Shown: positions 15,180 to 23,797 of the stretch, piece after piece
Layout: each line of letters opens with the position of its first letter
Position numbering within the stretch: position 1 is the first letter of the stretch
IMG/VR virus record: IMGVR_UViG_3300021425_000122
Location: 1-29,869 of that record
Strand: one strand, 5' to 3'
Source of the DNA: a virus
DNA length: 29,869 nt
Program-made: the position numbers and the translations under genes
Notes under the pieces: model-generated
Database searches by the model: none
What the model was told of the DNA's origin: nothing
What the model saw: only the letters and a program-made list of their open reading frames with translations

Positions 15180-17495
15180 CTATTTAGTTTTTGGGTTCAA
15201 TGTAGCTCTTTTGTCTTTAGCTTCTTGTATTTTTTTATTTAAGCGTTCTTCTGTGAAAAGGTCAGAAACATTAGACAGCCCTGTGTGATAACCAAACTGC
15301 TTGGCTGCTGTTCCTACAAAGTCTTTAGCGTTCGTCCCTAACTGTTTAGGTGCTCTAGCTAAACCGCCTATAATGTAATCAGTTAAGTATTGCTTCTGTT
15401 CCCTTTGTGCAACAGCCTCTTGTACTCTGCTTAAAATATCTTCTGAAGTAACATCAACACCTAAAGAAGAAAGACCTGCTAATATAACTTCAGCTTTTGT
15501 GTCACCTAGTTGATTAACGCCTGATAGACTGCTAGCGATGCCTTCGATAGCTACATCTACTAATTCACCCTTACTTGGATTAAGACCGGCTTTAACCTTA
15601 AGAAGGTTACTAACTGTTTTAACTTGTTTCTCTGGGACTTCTTTAATTAACTTTAAAGTTTTTTCTGGAGTCCATGTTAGAGTCGTTGTAGTCGGCTGTT
15701 CCGCTTCCTTTGCAGGCACAGTTGCATCGGGTTCAATTTTTTCGGGCCTTACAAAATGTTTATCATACTCTAATAAAAATTCAGGGTCATCTTTATTCTC
15801 CAAGAAAATTTCTTTTTCCTCTTCAGTAGGAATAATTTTCCCGTTTAAAGGAGGCTTATTTACAGGAGCTTGTTGGCTCGTGGGAGCACTAAGCAGTTCT
15901 TCTCGTAAATTAAGGTGTTGAAAACGTGGATCGTCTACAAGTCCTTTTTCTGTTACGTTACCTTCGCTGTCAGTAACCCCAAGAACATGGATTCTTTGAG
16001 AAAGAGTTTGAAAGCCGCTTTCTTTTACTGAGTTTAGTAATGATTTTTTAACCTCTAATAATTTTTTATTTGGGATTCCTGTCCTTAATCCTTTTTGTTC
16101 CGCTAGCGCAAGACCCAAGTACATTGCTAAGCTGTCATGAACTTTATTAGGCATAATGTCTTTTTTAAAGTCTGCTTCATCTGTTACAAAAGAGGAGAAA
16201 CTCAACATGCCCGCAGGTTTTAATATATTTTCATACCTAAGTTTATGAGCTTCTACAGCTACTTGATAAGCTACTGAAGATGGCATATTATATTTTTTTA
16301 CTAAGTTAGTACGGCTTCTAAGAATACGCCCATTGATTACTTTTCGAGCTGTCTTATTTATTTGTTGTTGTTCTTTTGGAGTTCCTCCGGTATTATTGCC
16401 CACCATTAAAGCAACAGCCCCGTCAAAAACTTTCTTTCCTTCTTTATCTGTATTTGTTGCTACTTGCGTTTGAATAATTTCAGACTGTTCGTCACTTAGT
16501 TGAGAAGCGCTCATGTCTGTTAGATCTGTTGGATTAGGATCAATAGAACTAGATATTGCTTTTTTAGTTAGGGCATCCACCAAAACACCAGTATCTATAC
16601 CGTTAGCTAATACAGGAACCACTGACCTTTTAATAGTAGTCACTTTTCCTGTAATATCTGTAGTGGGAACGTCAATGGAAACAACTTTTCCATAGGTTGT
16701 GTCAGGGCCGCTTAAATCTGTAAGTGCTATTCCACTATCTTCCAAGACTTCCAGTATGGTAGCTGCGGTAAACCCATCCCTAGATTCTTTATAAAGAGAA
16801 AAGTATGCTTCTTTTTGTTCAGCTTTATCTAAAAAACCATTTAAACGTAAGCCTGAAGTTACAGGATCTTCGCCTCCTTCAGAAAAAATCCCTTTAATTT
16901 TACCATACGCATACTTAGTAAAGTTAGTGGGAGCTGCTTCATTTGTTTTTTCCATATAAGTTTTATAGTTGATAGATCCAGCAGCTAGCTCCTGTGCCGC
17001 ACTGTGCTGTTTTTCGTGTGCTTCTTGTAACACCCTACCTAAATGCCCAGCCGCTAATTTTTTTATTTGGTCTAGTTGGCTTGTACTATATTTAGCAGGG
17101 CTGAACTCAGGATTCATAGCAAATATTTTTTCTACTTGAGGCATAGCTTGCGTGGCAAAAAAGGACGGGGAATCTAAACCAGAGTCAACTAAGTCTTTTT
17201 CTCTTTTAAATGCGTTTGTTTGCATAGTAGTAGCATTTTGTAATGTTAAAGAATTGTTTAAGTGTTCTGAGTTATTTAAAAACTCTTCGGTTTTATTTTT
17301 CAGGAAGTCATTACCCATCTCAGAGACTACTCCTGAAACAGCTTTTAAGCCTACACCGATTAAAGCTTGTTTACGTGCGTCTTTCGTTGCACGTTTATCT
17401 GCTTTTCTTTGCTCTCGTAAATATTGTTGGTACTGATCGTCTTTTCTTTTACGGACATCTGCGAGTAAAGACGTACCAAATTCTTCTATAGACAT
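15180..17495 (-). CDS. Internal virion protein, 771 aa (T7 gp15-like by position)
   Basis: Large, helix-rich protein directly before the giant ejection protein, in the slot of T7 gp15 (747 residues), which forms part of the internal core and the ejection tube. The N-terminus (MSIEEFGTSLLADVRKRKDD) runs into a strongly basic coiled-coil-like stretch (REQRKADKRATKDARKQA, about residues 27-44). The middle is a mix of helix and Thr/Ser loops (for example TYGKVVSIDVPTTDITGKVT). A Pro/Thr/Glu-rich linker lies near 545-610 and the C-terminus is Lys-rich (RLNKKIQEAKDKRATLNPKT). I see no enzymatic motif. A good AAAGGA site precedes the ATG. The role is inferred from length and gene order, not from recognised motifs. 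Confidence 0.75.
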   Translation of the reverse strand: MSIEEFGTSLLADVRKRKDDQYQQYLREQRKADKRATKDARKQALIGVGLKAVSGVVSEMGNDFLKNKTEEFLNNSEHLNNSLTLQNATTMQTNAFKREKDLVDSGLDSPSFFATQAMPQVEKIFAMNPEFSPAKYSTSQLDQIKKLAAGHLGRVLQEAHEKQHSAAQELAAGSINYKTYMEKTNEAAPTNFTKYAYGKIKGIFSEGGEDPVTSGLRLNGFLDKAEQKEAYFSLYKESRDGFTAATILEVLEDSGIALTDLSGPDTTYGKVVSIDVPTTDITGKVTTIKRSVVPVLANGIDTGVLVDALTKKAISSSIDPNPTDLTDMSASQLSDEQSEIIQTQVATNTDKEGKKVFDGAVALMVGNNTGGTPKEQQQINKTARKVINGRILRSRTNLVKKYNMPSSVAYQVAVEAHKLRYENILKPAGMLSFSSFVTDEADFKKDIMPNKVHDSLAMYLGLALAEQKGLRTGIPNKKLLEVKKSLLNSVKESGFQTLSQRIHVLGVTDSEGNVTEKGLVDDPRFQHLNLREELLSAPTSQQAPVNKPPLNGKIIPTEEEKEIFLENKDDPEFLLEYDKHFVRPEKIEPDATVPAKEAEQPTTTTLTWTPEKTLKLIKEVPEKQVKTVSNLLKVKAGLNPSKGELVDVAIEGIASSLSGVNQLGDTKAEVILAGLSSLGVDVTSEDILSRVQEAVAQREQKQYLTDYIIGGLARAPKQLGTNAKDFVGTAAKQFGYHTGLSNVSDLFTEERLNKKIQEAKDKRATLNPKTK

Positions 17496-17507
17496 ATTTA
17501 GTTTCCT

Positions 17508-18131
17508 TTATTGCTCTGGTCGGGCCATTAAACTTTCTTGATTATCTTTTGGTTCAGGGGTGGTTTCCTCAACACTTTCTTCTATTTTTATTTCCGATAG
17601 CTTTTCTAGATCTTCCTGCATTTTTGCAGTTAAAACACCTTCTGGAACTTTACTAGTTTCAGCTACATTTTTCATGTCCTGTATCTGTTCTTGCGTAAAC
17701 TCTATACCTACTTTTTCTTCGTTTTCGATTTCGTCTTCTGCTTCCTCATGATAAACAACAAAAGGAATATCTTGTTTTTCCGCTAAAGCTATTAACATAT
17801 AAGCAGTAGGCTCAAGAAGCATAGTCATTAAATCAGGGTTCCATTTTCCAGCATTGAAACCCATAAACAATATTCCACGGGTCAGATCCATTACAGGAAC
17901 ACCGTTGTTTAAAAGTTTCATTGCTTGAACATAGATTTCTGGACGTATTAAACTTTCCCAAACATGTTCAAGCGCTGGGTGTAGGGCCACAAACTCAGGA
18001 GCCTGTTCAAAAGGTAATGGAGCTTCTGGGTTATTAGTCAACGACTGCCCCGCAATAGGGCCATCAAAACTTGTTGTAGCTCCACCTAGATTTTCACTAG
18101 GGGCCATATTCATCATTTCTTCATTTGCCAT
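17508..18131 (-). CDS. Conserved-looking virion-associated protein, 207 aa, unknown role
   Basis: Residues about 55-120 form a compact, hydrophobic block: HPALEHVWESLIRPEIYVQA, then LLNNGVPVMDLTRGILFMGF, then KWNPDLMTMLLEPTAYMLIA. I recall similar blocks in structural-region proteins of other marine phages, where the function is unknown. The ends are low-complexity: the N-terminus is Met/Asn-rich (MANEEMMNMAPSENLG) and the last 70 residues are acidic (EESVEETTPEPKD). It lies between two ejection-type proteins, so a small core or assembly factor is plausible. It is not obviously membrane-spanning despite its hydrophobic segments. Confidence 0.75.
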   Translation of the reverse strand: MANEEMMNMAPSENLGGATTSFDGPIAGQSLTNNPEAPLPFEQAPEFVALHPALEHVWESLIRPEIYVQAMKLLNNGVPVMDLTRGILFMGFNAGKWNPDLMTMLLEPTAYMLIALAEKQDIPFVVYHEEAEDEIENEEKVGIEFTQEQIQDMKNVAETSKVPEGVLTAKMQEDLEKLSEIKIEESVEETTPEPKDNQESLMARPEQ

Positions 18132-18143
18132 TTTTAAATTCCT

Positions 18144-19436
18144 TTATGCTAAACTTTGTCTGTATTGTTCATAACCTACTTGATACTGGTATGCAGTATT
18201 CCCATAAGGGTTAGGATTAGTTGATATATCCTGTGCAAAGTTCCTGTAATCTACTTCAGGAGCTTGTACTTGCGTAGAAGCATAAGGCATTTCAATAGCA
18301 GGGACCCTTATTGTAGTGTACTGTGGGGCTGGGATTTCTCGGAAACCTTCGCCGTGTACAGTTTCTAAAGCTTTTTCTTGAGCTGCTGTACTTACATATT
18401 CCCTCATTGCAGCTTCAGGCGCTTCTATCGCTTGTTTCATTAGACGCTCAGGAGTTTCTTTAGCATATTCTAGTGCTTTATCTGGAAGCTCTTTTGCTTC
18501 TTTTAATAAGTCTGAGGGTAAACTTTTAATCTTATCCATGAAAGTCGGCTCTGTTCCAAGTTTAGCTAAAGCCTCAGCCTGTGAGTTTTGAGCCACGGCA
18601 CTCATCTCAATTGCTTCTCCTGTAAAAGGATCAGCAGCTTTAACAGGAGAAGACAGTAAAGAATCGGTAGAAACTGCCTTAGCGTTATCAAGAGCTGCTT
18701 GTTCAGCTAATCTTTCTGCTGTAAACTCTGCTATAAGCTCATCTTCAGCAACCTGCTTTAAAGCTTCTTTTTTTATTTGTTCTTGCGTAATAGCAGTTTT
18801 CTGTCCAGTAATAGGATCTGTAACCCCTACTTCTGGAAGAGTCACGCCATTGATTGTTGCTTCCTCTGCAATCTCAGATGCGGCTTTTGCAAGCTTACCT
18901 GCCTTTGTAGGATCCATAGTAAGGTTTTGAAACCTTGAAGACTCTCCAAAACTTCTGCTCCAAGCTGAATCAGCTCCCCCACTCCCAAAGAAATTAGATG
19001 CTCCTGCATTTGTGATTCCCATTTTATTTCCTAGAGTTTGTGCAAAGTTTCCTAAAGTATCAGTAACGCCTTTACTTACGTTTGCAAATACGTTACCGGC
19101 TGTAGTAACCGCCTTACCTACGAACTGTGCCATGTGACCAACACCAGCTTGAAGGGATCCCATAATTCCGGTTCCTGCCTGCGCAACCAAATTAGCTCCC
19201 CAGCCTGCCATAGCGCTGAAGCCTTTCATAAGCGCTCCACCAATTCCGGGCAATATAAACATCATAGCCACCTGTCCCACGACACCTATTTTATCCATAA
19301 ACTTACCGAAAGTTGCGACAACTTTTTTAACGCCTCGGCCTACTGCCTTAACTACTTTAGATACGCCTGTAACCTTGCTGAGTTTCTTTACAGCTTTTTT
19401 AATAGCTTTACCTATTTTTTTTAAACCTAATCCCAT
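18144..19436 (-). CDS. Internal virion protein with cationic amphipathic N-terminus, 430 aa
   Basis: The first 45 residues are a Lys-rich amphipathic segment (LKKIGKAIKKAVKKLSKV and on to GRGVKKVV) of the kind found in membrane-active peptides. A hydrophobic stretch follows at about 51-69 (GVVGQVAMMFILPGIGGAL), then Ala/Gly-rich helices to about 145. The rest is Ala/Glu-rich helix (for example EEATINGVTLPEVGVTD and EEL-type repeats). The pattern fits a protein stored in the head that inserts into or crosses the inner membrane during ejection, comparable in role to T7 gp14. That comparison rests on composition and gene order. Ribosome site GGGGAG. Confidence 0.75.
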   Translation of the reverse strand: MGLGLKKIGKAIKKAVKKLSKVTGVSKVVKAVGRGVKKVVATFGKFMDKIGVVGQVAMMFILPGIGGALMKGFSAMAGWGANLVAQAGTGIMGSLQAGVGHMAQFVGKAVTTAGNVFANVSKGVTDTLGNFAQTLGNKMGITNAGASNFFGSGGADSAWSRSFGESSRFQNLTMDPTKAGKLAKAASEIAEEATINGVTLPEVGVTDPITGQKTAITQEQIKKEALKQVAEDELIAEFTAERLAEQAALDNAKAVSTDSLLSSPVKAADPFTGEAIEMSAVAQNSQAEALAKLGTEPTFMDKIKSLPSDLLKEAKELPDKALEYAKETPERLMKQAIEAPEAAMREYVSTAAQEKALETVHGEGFREIPAPQYTTIRVPAIEMPYASTQVQAPEVDYRNFAQDISTNPNPYGNTAYQYQVGYEQYRQSLA

Positions 19437-19447
19437 TTTATCTCCCC

Positions 19448-21142
19448 TTAAAAAATACTTTCAAGTAATGAAGTGAGCGAGTCCTGAGAGGCTTTACCTT
19501 TATCGCCACCTTTAAGTAAGGACTCTTGACCTATAGCAGTTTGAAGTAAAGCAGTTTTTCGTTGTTCTTCTGATTCATAAGCAGTCCGCATATAAGCAGC
19601 CTCGTCACGTAACTGCTGCCACAGTTGTGATGTTTCTAAAGTAGTCATGTTATATGCCATCTGAACATTTGTTTGATTAGCGGCGTTATAAGCTGCTGTA
19701 GCTGCTGTGTTAGCATTTCTACGCCATGTTATATTAGACTGCTCCACTGCTTGAGCATTTGCAGCGTTCCAAGATTCACGAGCAAAGTTTTGCTGCTCTA
19801 CAAATTTAACAGCGTCTATTCGTTGTTGTTCTTCAAACTGTTGAGCTTGCAGCTCGTTACCAGCATTTAAAGCATTAATTCTATTTTGTTCTGTAATATT
19901 AAACTGTTTCATTGCATTATCAGACTGTGCGTTAAACTGATTAACATTAGCTTCTAAACTAGCCATGAACTGATCGGTCTGATTTTGGGTTGTAGCATTG
20001 AACTGCTTTGCAGCATTAGTCGCTGACTGATTAGAAAGAATTGTTTGTTGTCTGAAGTTTCTTTCTTGTATAAAAGCCTGCTGCTGGTTACTTAAATTTG
20101 CCAGTTTCATTTGCTGCTCAAACTCAGCTTCTTGTGTTTTAAACGTAACTGCCGCTGCTAGTTTTTCTGACGCTCGTTTTTGTAAAGCTTGTGAATTACT
20201 TTCAGCTAAAGGTAAAGCTGATTGAACAATGGCTGAAAATAAAGTATCACGACCAAGCGTAGAAGCGTTTAAACCTCGTGAAGCCATCATAGCGTTTACT
20301 TGATCTACAGCGGGTTTAGCCCACACTGGAACTCTTCCTTCTTCCATTTCTGCTAAAAGGCCATTGAGTTGTGTAGTTACTAAAGCTTCTTCAGGAAGGT
20401 CTGCAATGTTTGTTAAGCTTTCTAAATCTGTTCCTTCTATCTGATCAATAGCTGCTGTAGGATCTGTAGTAATTGTTTGACTTAGACCTTCTTCAACACC
20501 ACCTTCAGTAAGCCCAGAAGCTGTCTGAGCTACAGTTTGAGGCTGCTGTACAGGAACTTTCTCTAGTAATGTAGCTGCTGTTCCTATAGGAACTTCCATT
20601 AAATCTGCGGCAGCTTGTGTAAAGTCTGGTGCTAAAGCAGCATCCATTGTAGTTGCTTTAACTTCTGTAGGAGTAGCGGCTTTAGTCGAAACAGTTTCTA
20701 CTGTGTCAGCAACTACAGGAACGTCTAGCTTTTGAGTTTCAATAGCTTGTGTTGCTGGTTCTATTTGTTTTATGTCTTTTTGTTGCGTAACAAACGCAGT
20801 ATCTTTAGTTTGAGAAAGGTCAGGCGCTAAGCCTTCTGTAGCGTCAGGTAGATCAGGCTTTTTAATAGTTCCTAAGTCAAGACCTATAGGAGCTTCTTTT
20901 AGCGCTGCTTTTTTTGCTTCGCTTTGGGCCTCTACTTGTGCAGGCGTTAAGGTCAAGTTATCTATTTGTTTTTGTAGATCATCTATTTTATTTTTGCTTG
21001 ATCCCGTTACTTTTTTCTCTTCTTCTGTTTCTTCTTTTTTAATTGGTCTCCCCCATTTATCAACCTCCTTACCAGAAGAATACTTTTGACGAGGCTCGTC
21101 TTTTTGTTTTTTATTCTTTAAACTCTGTAAATATTTAGACAT
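19448..21142 (-). CDS. Gln/Asn-rich internal virion protein, 564 aa
   Basis: Three visible sections. Residues 1-60 are charged. Residues about 60-260 are Pro/Thr/Ala/Glu-rich and repeat short phrases (APDLSQ, APDFTQ). Residues about 265-315 form a compact block, VWAKPAVDQVNAMMASRGLN and LFSAIVQSALPLAESNSQAL, which I recall from other marine podophage proteins. Residues about 320-540 are a long, Gln/Asn/Ala-rich helix without Pro or Gly breaks (for example QQAFIQERNFRQQTILSNQS), consistent with a rod or coiled coil. This suits a component of the internal core or ejection tunnel. Its ATG overlaps the stop of the holin-like gene (TAATG). Function inferred. Confidence 0.75.
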   Translation of the reverse strand: MSKYLQSLKNKKQKDEPRQKYSSGKEVDKWGRPIKKEETEEEKKVTGSSKNKIDDLQKQIDNLTLTPAQVEAQSEAKKAALKEAPIGLDLGTIKKPDLPDATEGLAPDLSQTKDTAFVTQQKDIKQIEPATQAIETQKLDVPVVADTVETVSTKAATPTEVKATTMDAALAPDFTQAAADLMEVPIGTAATLLEKVPVQQPQTVAQTASGLTEGGVEEGLSQTITTDPTAAIDQIEGTDLESLTNIADLPEEALVTTQLNGLLAEMEEGRVPVWAKPAVDQVNAMMASRGLNASTLGRDTLFSAIVQSALPLAESNSQALQKRASEKLAAAVTFKTQEAEFEQQMKLANLSNQQQAFIQERNFRQQTILSNQSATNAAKQFNATTQNQTDQFMASLEANVNQFNAQSDNAMKQFNITEQNRINALNAGNELQAQQFEEQQRIDAVKFVEQQNFARESWNAANAQAVEQSNITWRRNANTAATAAYNAANQTNVQMAYNMTTLETSQLWQQLRDEAAYMRTAYESEEQRKTALLQTAIGQESLLKGGDKGKASQDSLTSLLESIF

Positions 21143-21321
21143 TACTTCCTACCTTTTATTAGTTTTTGAACTGTGTCAGATTCGTAGATTCTTATACCCA
21201 GCCAAATAATAGTAAACAATGATGCAGTAGGCGGCAACCAAGAAGCTAAAGCCAACACTCCTGTAGAGGCTGCTGCAACATCAGTAACCTCTTTAACTGT
21301 TTCAGCATCTAAAGAACTCAT
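21142..21321 (-). CDS. Holin-like single-TM peptide, 59 aa
   Basis: A short gene between the 93-residue protein and the 564-residue protein, overlapping the latter by one base. The product begins MSSLDAETVKEVTDVAAAST, then has one hydrophobic segment at about residues 21-45 (GVLALASWLPPTASLFTIIW) with a PP kink, and a charged tail (ESDTVQKLIKGRK). The tail IRIYESDTVQ resembles a small protein I recall from cyanophage and other marine podophage genomes, annotated as hypothetical or holin. Length and one-TM topology are like class II holins such as T7 gp17.5 (67 residues). It could equally be a membrane part of the ejection apparatus, given its neighbours. Confidence 0.65.
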   Translation of the reverse strand: MSSLDAETVKEVTDVAAASTGVLALASWLPPTASLFTIIWLGIRIYESDTVQKLIKGRK

Positions 21322-21323
21322 GA

Positions 21324-21605
21324 TTAAAATCCTGAAAGTTCTTGGATAGACGCAGAGCTAGTACCCGCAGAAGTTGCGCTATCGTGATCGCCCGCTGTAG
21401 CGCTGACGCTAATATATGAACAAGCTGAAATTTCTTTAATAGTACTTGCCGAAACTGTTTCTAGCTGCACGTAATTAGTTCCGTCTAAGCTTCCAAAAAT
21501 ATAAAGTGGTGAAGTATCTCCAATATTTACTTGTACTAAAACTTTTGAAGTGCTTGCTTTATTTGCAGTTTTGTAAGGTGTTCCTGCTGTTAAAGTTGTA
21601 GACAT
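21324..21605 (-). CDS. Small beta-rich virion-type protein, 93 aa
   Basis: Ser/Thr/Ala-rich, predicted beta: MSTTLTAGTPYKTANKASTS, then VLVQVNIGDTSPLYIFGSLD, then YVQLETVSASTIKEISACSY. The SLDGTNYVQL phrase is a common beta-sandwich pattern in phage structural proteins that bind as decorations or tail tips. A good AGAGGAA site precedes the ATG. No family recognised with certainty. Located after the tail-fibre genes, it is more likely part of the virion than an enzyme. Confidence 0.65.
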   Translation of the reverse strand: MSTTLTAGTPYKTANKASTSKVLVQVNIGDTSPLYIFGSLDGTNYVQLETVSASTIKEISACSYISVSATAGDHDSATSAGTSSASIQELSGF

Positions 21606-21690
21606 TTTTTTGTTCCTCTGTGTCGGTAATAAATTTAATTTTTGTTTCTGTTTATATAAGATTTAGTTTTACAAGACTTTAATTAGAGCC

Positions 21691-22236
21691 TTACTCGTCT
21701 TCATATATTAGTGTAATGCTAAAAGAGCCGGTGAACAGTGTGGTTGTTGTGCCGTGTTTTCTAATAGCGTAGCTGACCGTCATCGTAGTCTGATTAGCAT
21801 AAGTTATGTTGTTGTTCACCGACACGCCACGGTTTGCATCCAGTCTTACCCAGCTACCGGAGTCGGTTGTTGAGGCATTTTTCGTCCAGCCGGTAGGTAA
21901 GGAGTATGTGAACTTGACTTCATAATCGTTACCTACACTTGCATGTATAGGTGTACCCCAACTTCCAGTACCGCCCGGAGAGGTATTCGCAGACCCATCG
22001 GTTCTAAGATACACAGACCCCTGCCCGCCGACATAATTATTAGTTGTATACACGCTATTAATATTGTTTGCTAAAGTAAAATAAAATTCGCTAAAAGACA
22101 TCTCCGCCCCTGATGCCTTACCAATTAAACCTCTGATGTCAGTGTCATTTAAGTTAGCTAAATCACCTGAAGTACCACCAGCTTCTACATGGATCTGGTT
22201 GAGGCTTATTGACGATCCTGAACGGGGTAAGCCCAT
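21691..22236 (-). CDS. Tail-associated structural protein with SISLNQIHVEAGG N-terminal module, 181 aa
   Basis: The N-terminal block SGSSISLNQIHVEAGGTSG, followed by LANLNDTDIRGLIGKASGAE and MSFSEFYF, is a pattern I recognise from tail-fibre-region proteins of many phages. The C-terminal part, from about residue 60, is a beta-rich domain (SYAIRKHGTTTTLFTGSFSI near the end) that could be a receptor-contact or sandwich domain. Its start overlaps the fibre gene stop (TAATG). I infer a fibre-associated or adhesin role; a precise function is not known to me. Confidence 0.75.
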   Translation of the reverse strand: MGLPRSGSSISLNQIHVEAGGTSGDLANLNDTDIRGLIGKASGAEMSFSEFYFTLANNINSVYTTNNYVGGQGSVYLRTDGSANTSPGGTGSWGTPIHASVGNDYEVKFTYSLPTGWTKNASTTDSGSWVRLDANRGVSVNNNITYANQTTMTVSYAIRKHGTTTTLFTGSFSITLIYEDE

Positions 22237-23792
22237 TACTTACCTCCTTTAAGCTCATCAACTTCAGCTTTAAGTTCTTTAATTGCTTCAACAAGCAACC
22301 CAGTAAGCGCATCGTATTCAACTACATAATATTCTTTATCTTCTTCGCCAGTATGAAGCGGAAGAGTTTGAGACTTGACCGCTTCAGGCAAGACCTCCAT
22401 AACTTCTTGAGCTACAATACCTGCCGCTTTTTCTCCGTTATGGTTCCTTACAAACGTTACACCGTTAATTTTTCCAACTTTGTCAAGAGCTTTGGAAATA
22501 TTGGTAATGTTAGACTTAAGGCGTTTATCTGAAACTGTACTTGAATATGCAGTAATATTACCATCAACATGAAGATTTCCGCCGTTTGTTAAACGCATGT
22601 CTTCAGAAGCAGCTGTATAAAATCTCATTCCATTGTTAGGGTCAAAGTGAATATAATCGTGGGAATTTCCTGTGTAAACGTCCGCTGTAGATGAATTTCG
22701 CCGCCTATCGTTTTCTAGCCTAATAGTAGTGCCGCTTATAGTAATGCCGTAGTCCCCACCTCCAGTATATGTTGTGTTAGTATCAGTCCACGGAACATTA
22801 ACATACGCCTGATCGCTTGATAATTCAACCGGATAGTTTTTACCGTTTTCGGTGTATCCAATTTTAACAAGCCCTGCTGTGCTTGATGTAGCAGTTGCAT
22901 ATGTGGTATCAGTGTCAGTCCACGGAACATTAACATACGCCTGATCGTTTACTAATTCAACCGGATAGTTTTTACCGTTTTCGGTGAATCCAAGTTGTAT
23001 AAGCCCTGCTGTACTTGATGTAGCAATTGCATATGTTGTGTCAGTAGCACCAATAGTAATTGTATTTGTGGATTGAGATACCGATGCTGCACCGGATGCG
23101 GCTATTGTAATATCTCCAGAAACAAGTGTACCGCTAGTTCCTCCTTGGACTCTTGTAGCGGCAGTAACAGTATCAGTAAATACTGCGTTATCAGGCACAG
23201 CAGTTTTTACATTATCAAAAGCCCAATCAGAAGAAATAGGCGTGGTTGTTGCCCCGTTTGTAGGGGAGCTTGAGCAAGCAGTGATTTCAGTGCCGCCAAT
23301 ACTAAGGGTTCCGTTGACAGCAACATTGCCCGTTAAAGTAGAAGCACCTGTAACATTAAGAGTCCCGCTTACTGTGGTTGCGGGGGCTGTAACTGCAAAG
23401 GTAGTATCTGCTACAAGATCTAACTGCCCATCAGCACTTGAGTTTAAATAAATGTCTGTATCTCTAAACTGTAGTTTTTCAGTAGTGTCTATAAGAATGT
23501 CATCTGAAAACTTAAAGTAGTCTTCGTCTTCCATCCAAGACAACAAACCAGAGTTACTGGCCGCAAAGAAAGTAAGTACTACATCTGTATTGTCGCCTGT
23601 ACCAAGAGTAATTGCATCTGCAACCAAAGCATTTATACCTGCCCCGCCATTGGTAGTTCCGTCATGTGAGTGGCCGTTAGTTTCGTTGAAAGCGGTGACA
23701 ATAGCATTAAATTCATTATTAAATAGTGCCGCTGTTATAGTCTGCCCATCTACAATGCCTGCTGTGCTTTGTCTTGTATATCCTGTAGCCAT
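22236..23792 (-). CDS. Tail fibre/spike with C-terminal S74 intramolecular chaperone
   Basis: A Thr/Ser/Gly-rich, beta-structured receptor-binding protein. The N-terminus (GYTRQSTAGIVDGQTITAAL, then FNAIVTAFN and GHSHDGTTNGGAG) is the usual attachment module of podophage fibres. The central part holds two 44-residue repeats (see the repeat entry). The last 98 residues are a peptidase S74 chaperone: S421 and K426 in SDKRLK are the expected Ser-Lys dyad, followed by GVTFVRN, KAAGIVAQEVMEVLPEAV and a helical end, ALTGLLVEAIKELKAEVDEL. In this family cleavage falls just before the serine, here predicted between V420 and S421, after the trimer has folded. It is a probable host-range determinant. 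Confidence 0.9.
   Translation of the reverse strand: MATGYTRQSTAGIVDGQTITAALFNNEFNAIVTAFNETNGHSHDGTTNGGAGINALVADAITLGTGDNTDVVLTFFAASNSGLLSWMEDEDYFKFSDDILIDTTEKLQFRDTDIYLNSSADGQLDLVADTTFAVTAPATTVSGTLNVTGASTLTGNVAVNGTLSIGGTEITACSSSPTNGATTTPISSDWAFDNVKTAVPDNAVFTDTVTAATRVQGGTSGTLVSGDITIAASGAASVSQSTNTITIGATDTTYAIATSSTAGLIQLGFTENGKNYPVELVNDQAYVNVPWTDTDTTYATATSSTAGLVKIGYTENGKNYPVELSSDQAYVNVPWTDTNTTYTGGGDYGITISGTTIRLENDRRRNSSTADVYTGNSHDYIHFDPNNGMRFYTAASEDMRLTNGGNLHVDGNITAYSSTVSDKRLKSNITNISKALDKVGKINGVTFVRNHNGEKAAGIVAQEVMEVLPEAVKSQTLPLHTGEEDKEYYVVEYDALTGLLVEAIKELKAEVDELKGGK
22767..23030 (-). repeat. Two 132-bp tandem repeats in the tail-fibre gene
   Basis: Units at 22767-22898 and 22899-23030 are nearly identical in DNA and encode 44 residues each, including GKNYPVEL, DQAYVNVPWTDT and TSSTAGL. 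A short third start (ATATGTTGTGTCAG) follows. The period is an exact number of codons, so the reading frame stays open through a copy gain or loss. Confidence 0.9.
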
Positions 23793-23797
23793 TTATT

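Noticed and set aside
15538-15921. 127-residue plus-strand ORF, and other antisense ORFs within 9502-25423
   Set aside because: All lie opposite long, credible late genes, have odd composition and no support from spacing or ribosome sites.
21606-21690. Promoter in the 85-bp gap after the 181-residue gene
   Set aside because: A TATAAA-like string exists but no -35 at a proper distance; evidence too thin to list as a feature.
22767-23030. CRISPR-like or other non-coding array
   Set aside because: The units have no spacers and match the reading frame of the fibre gene.
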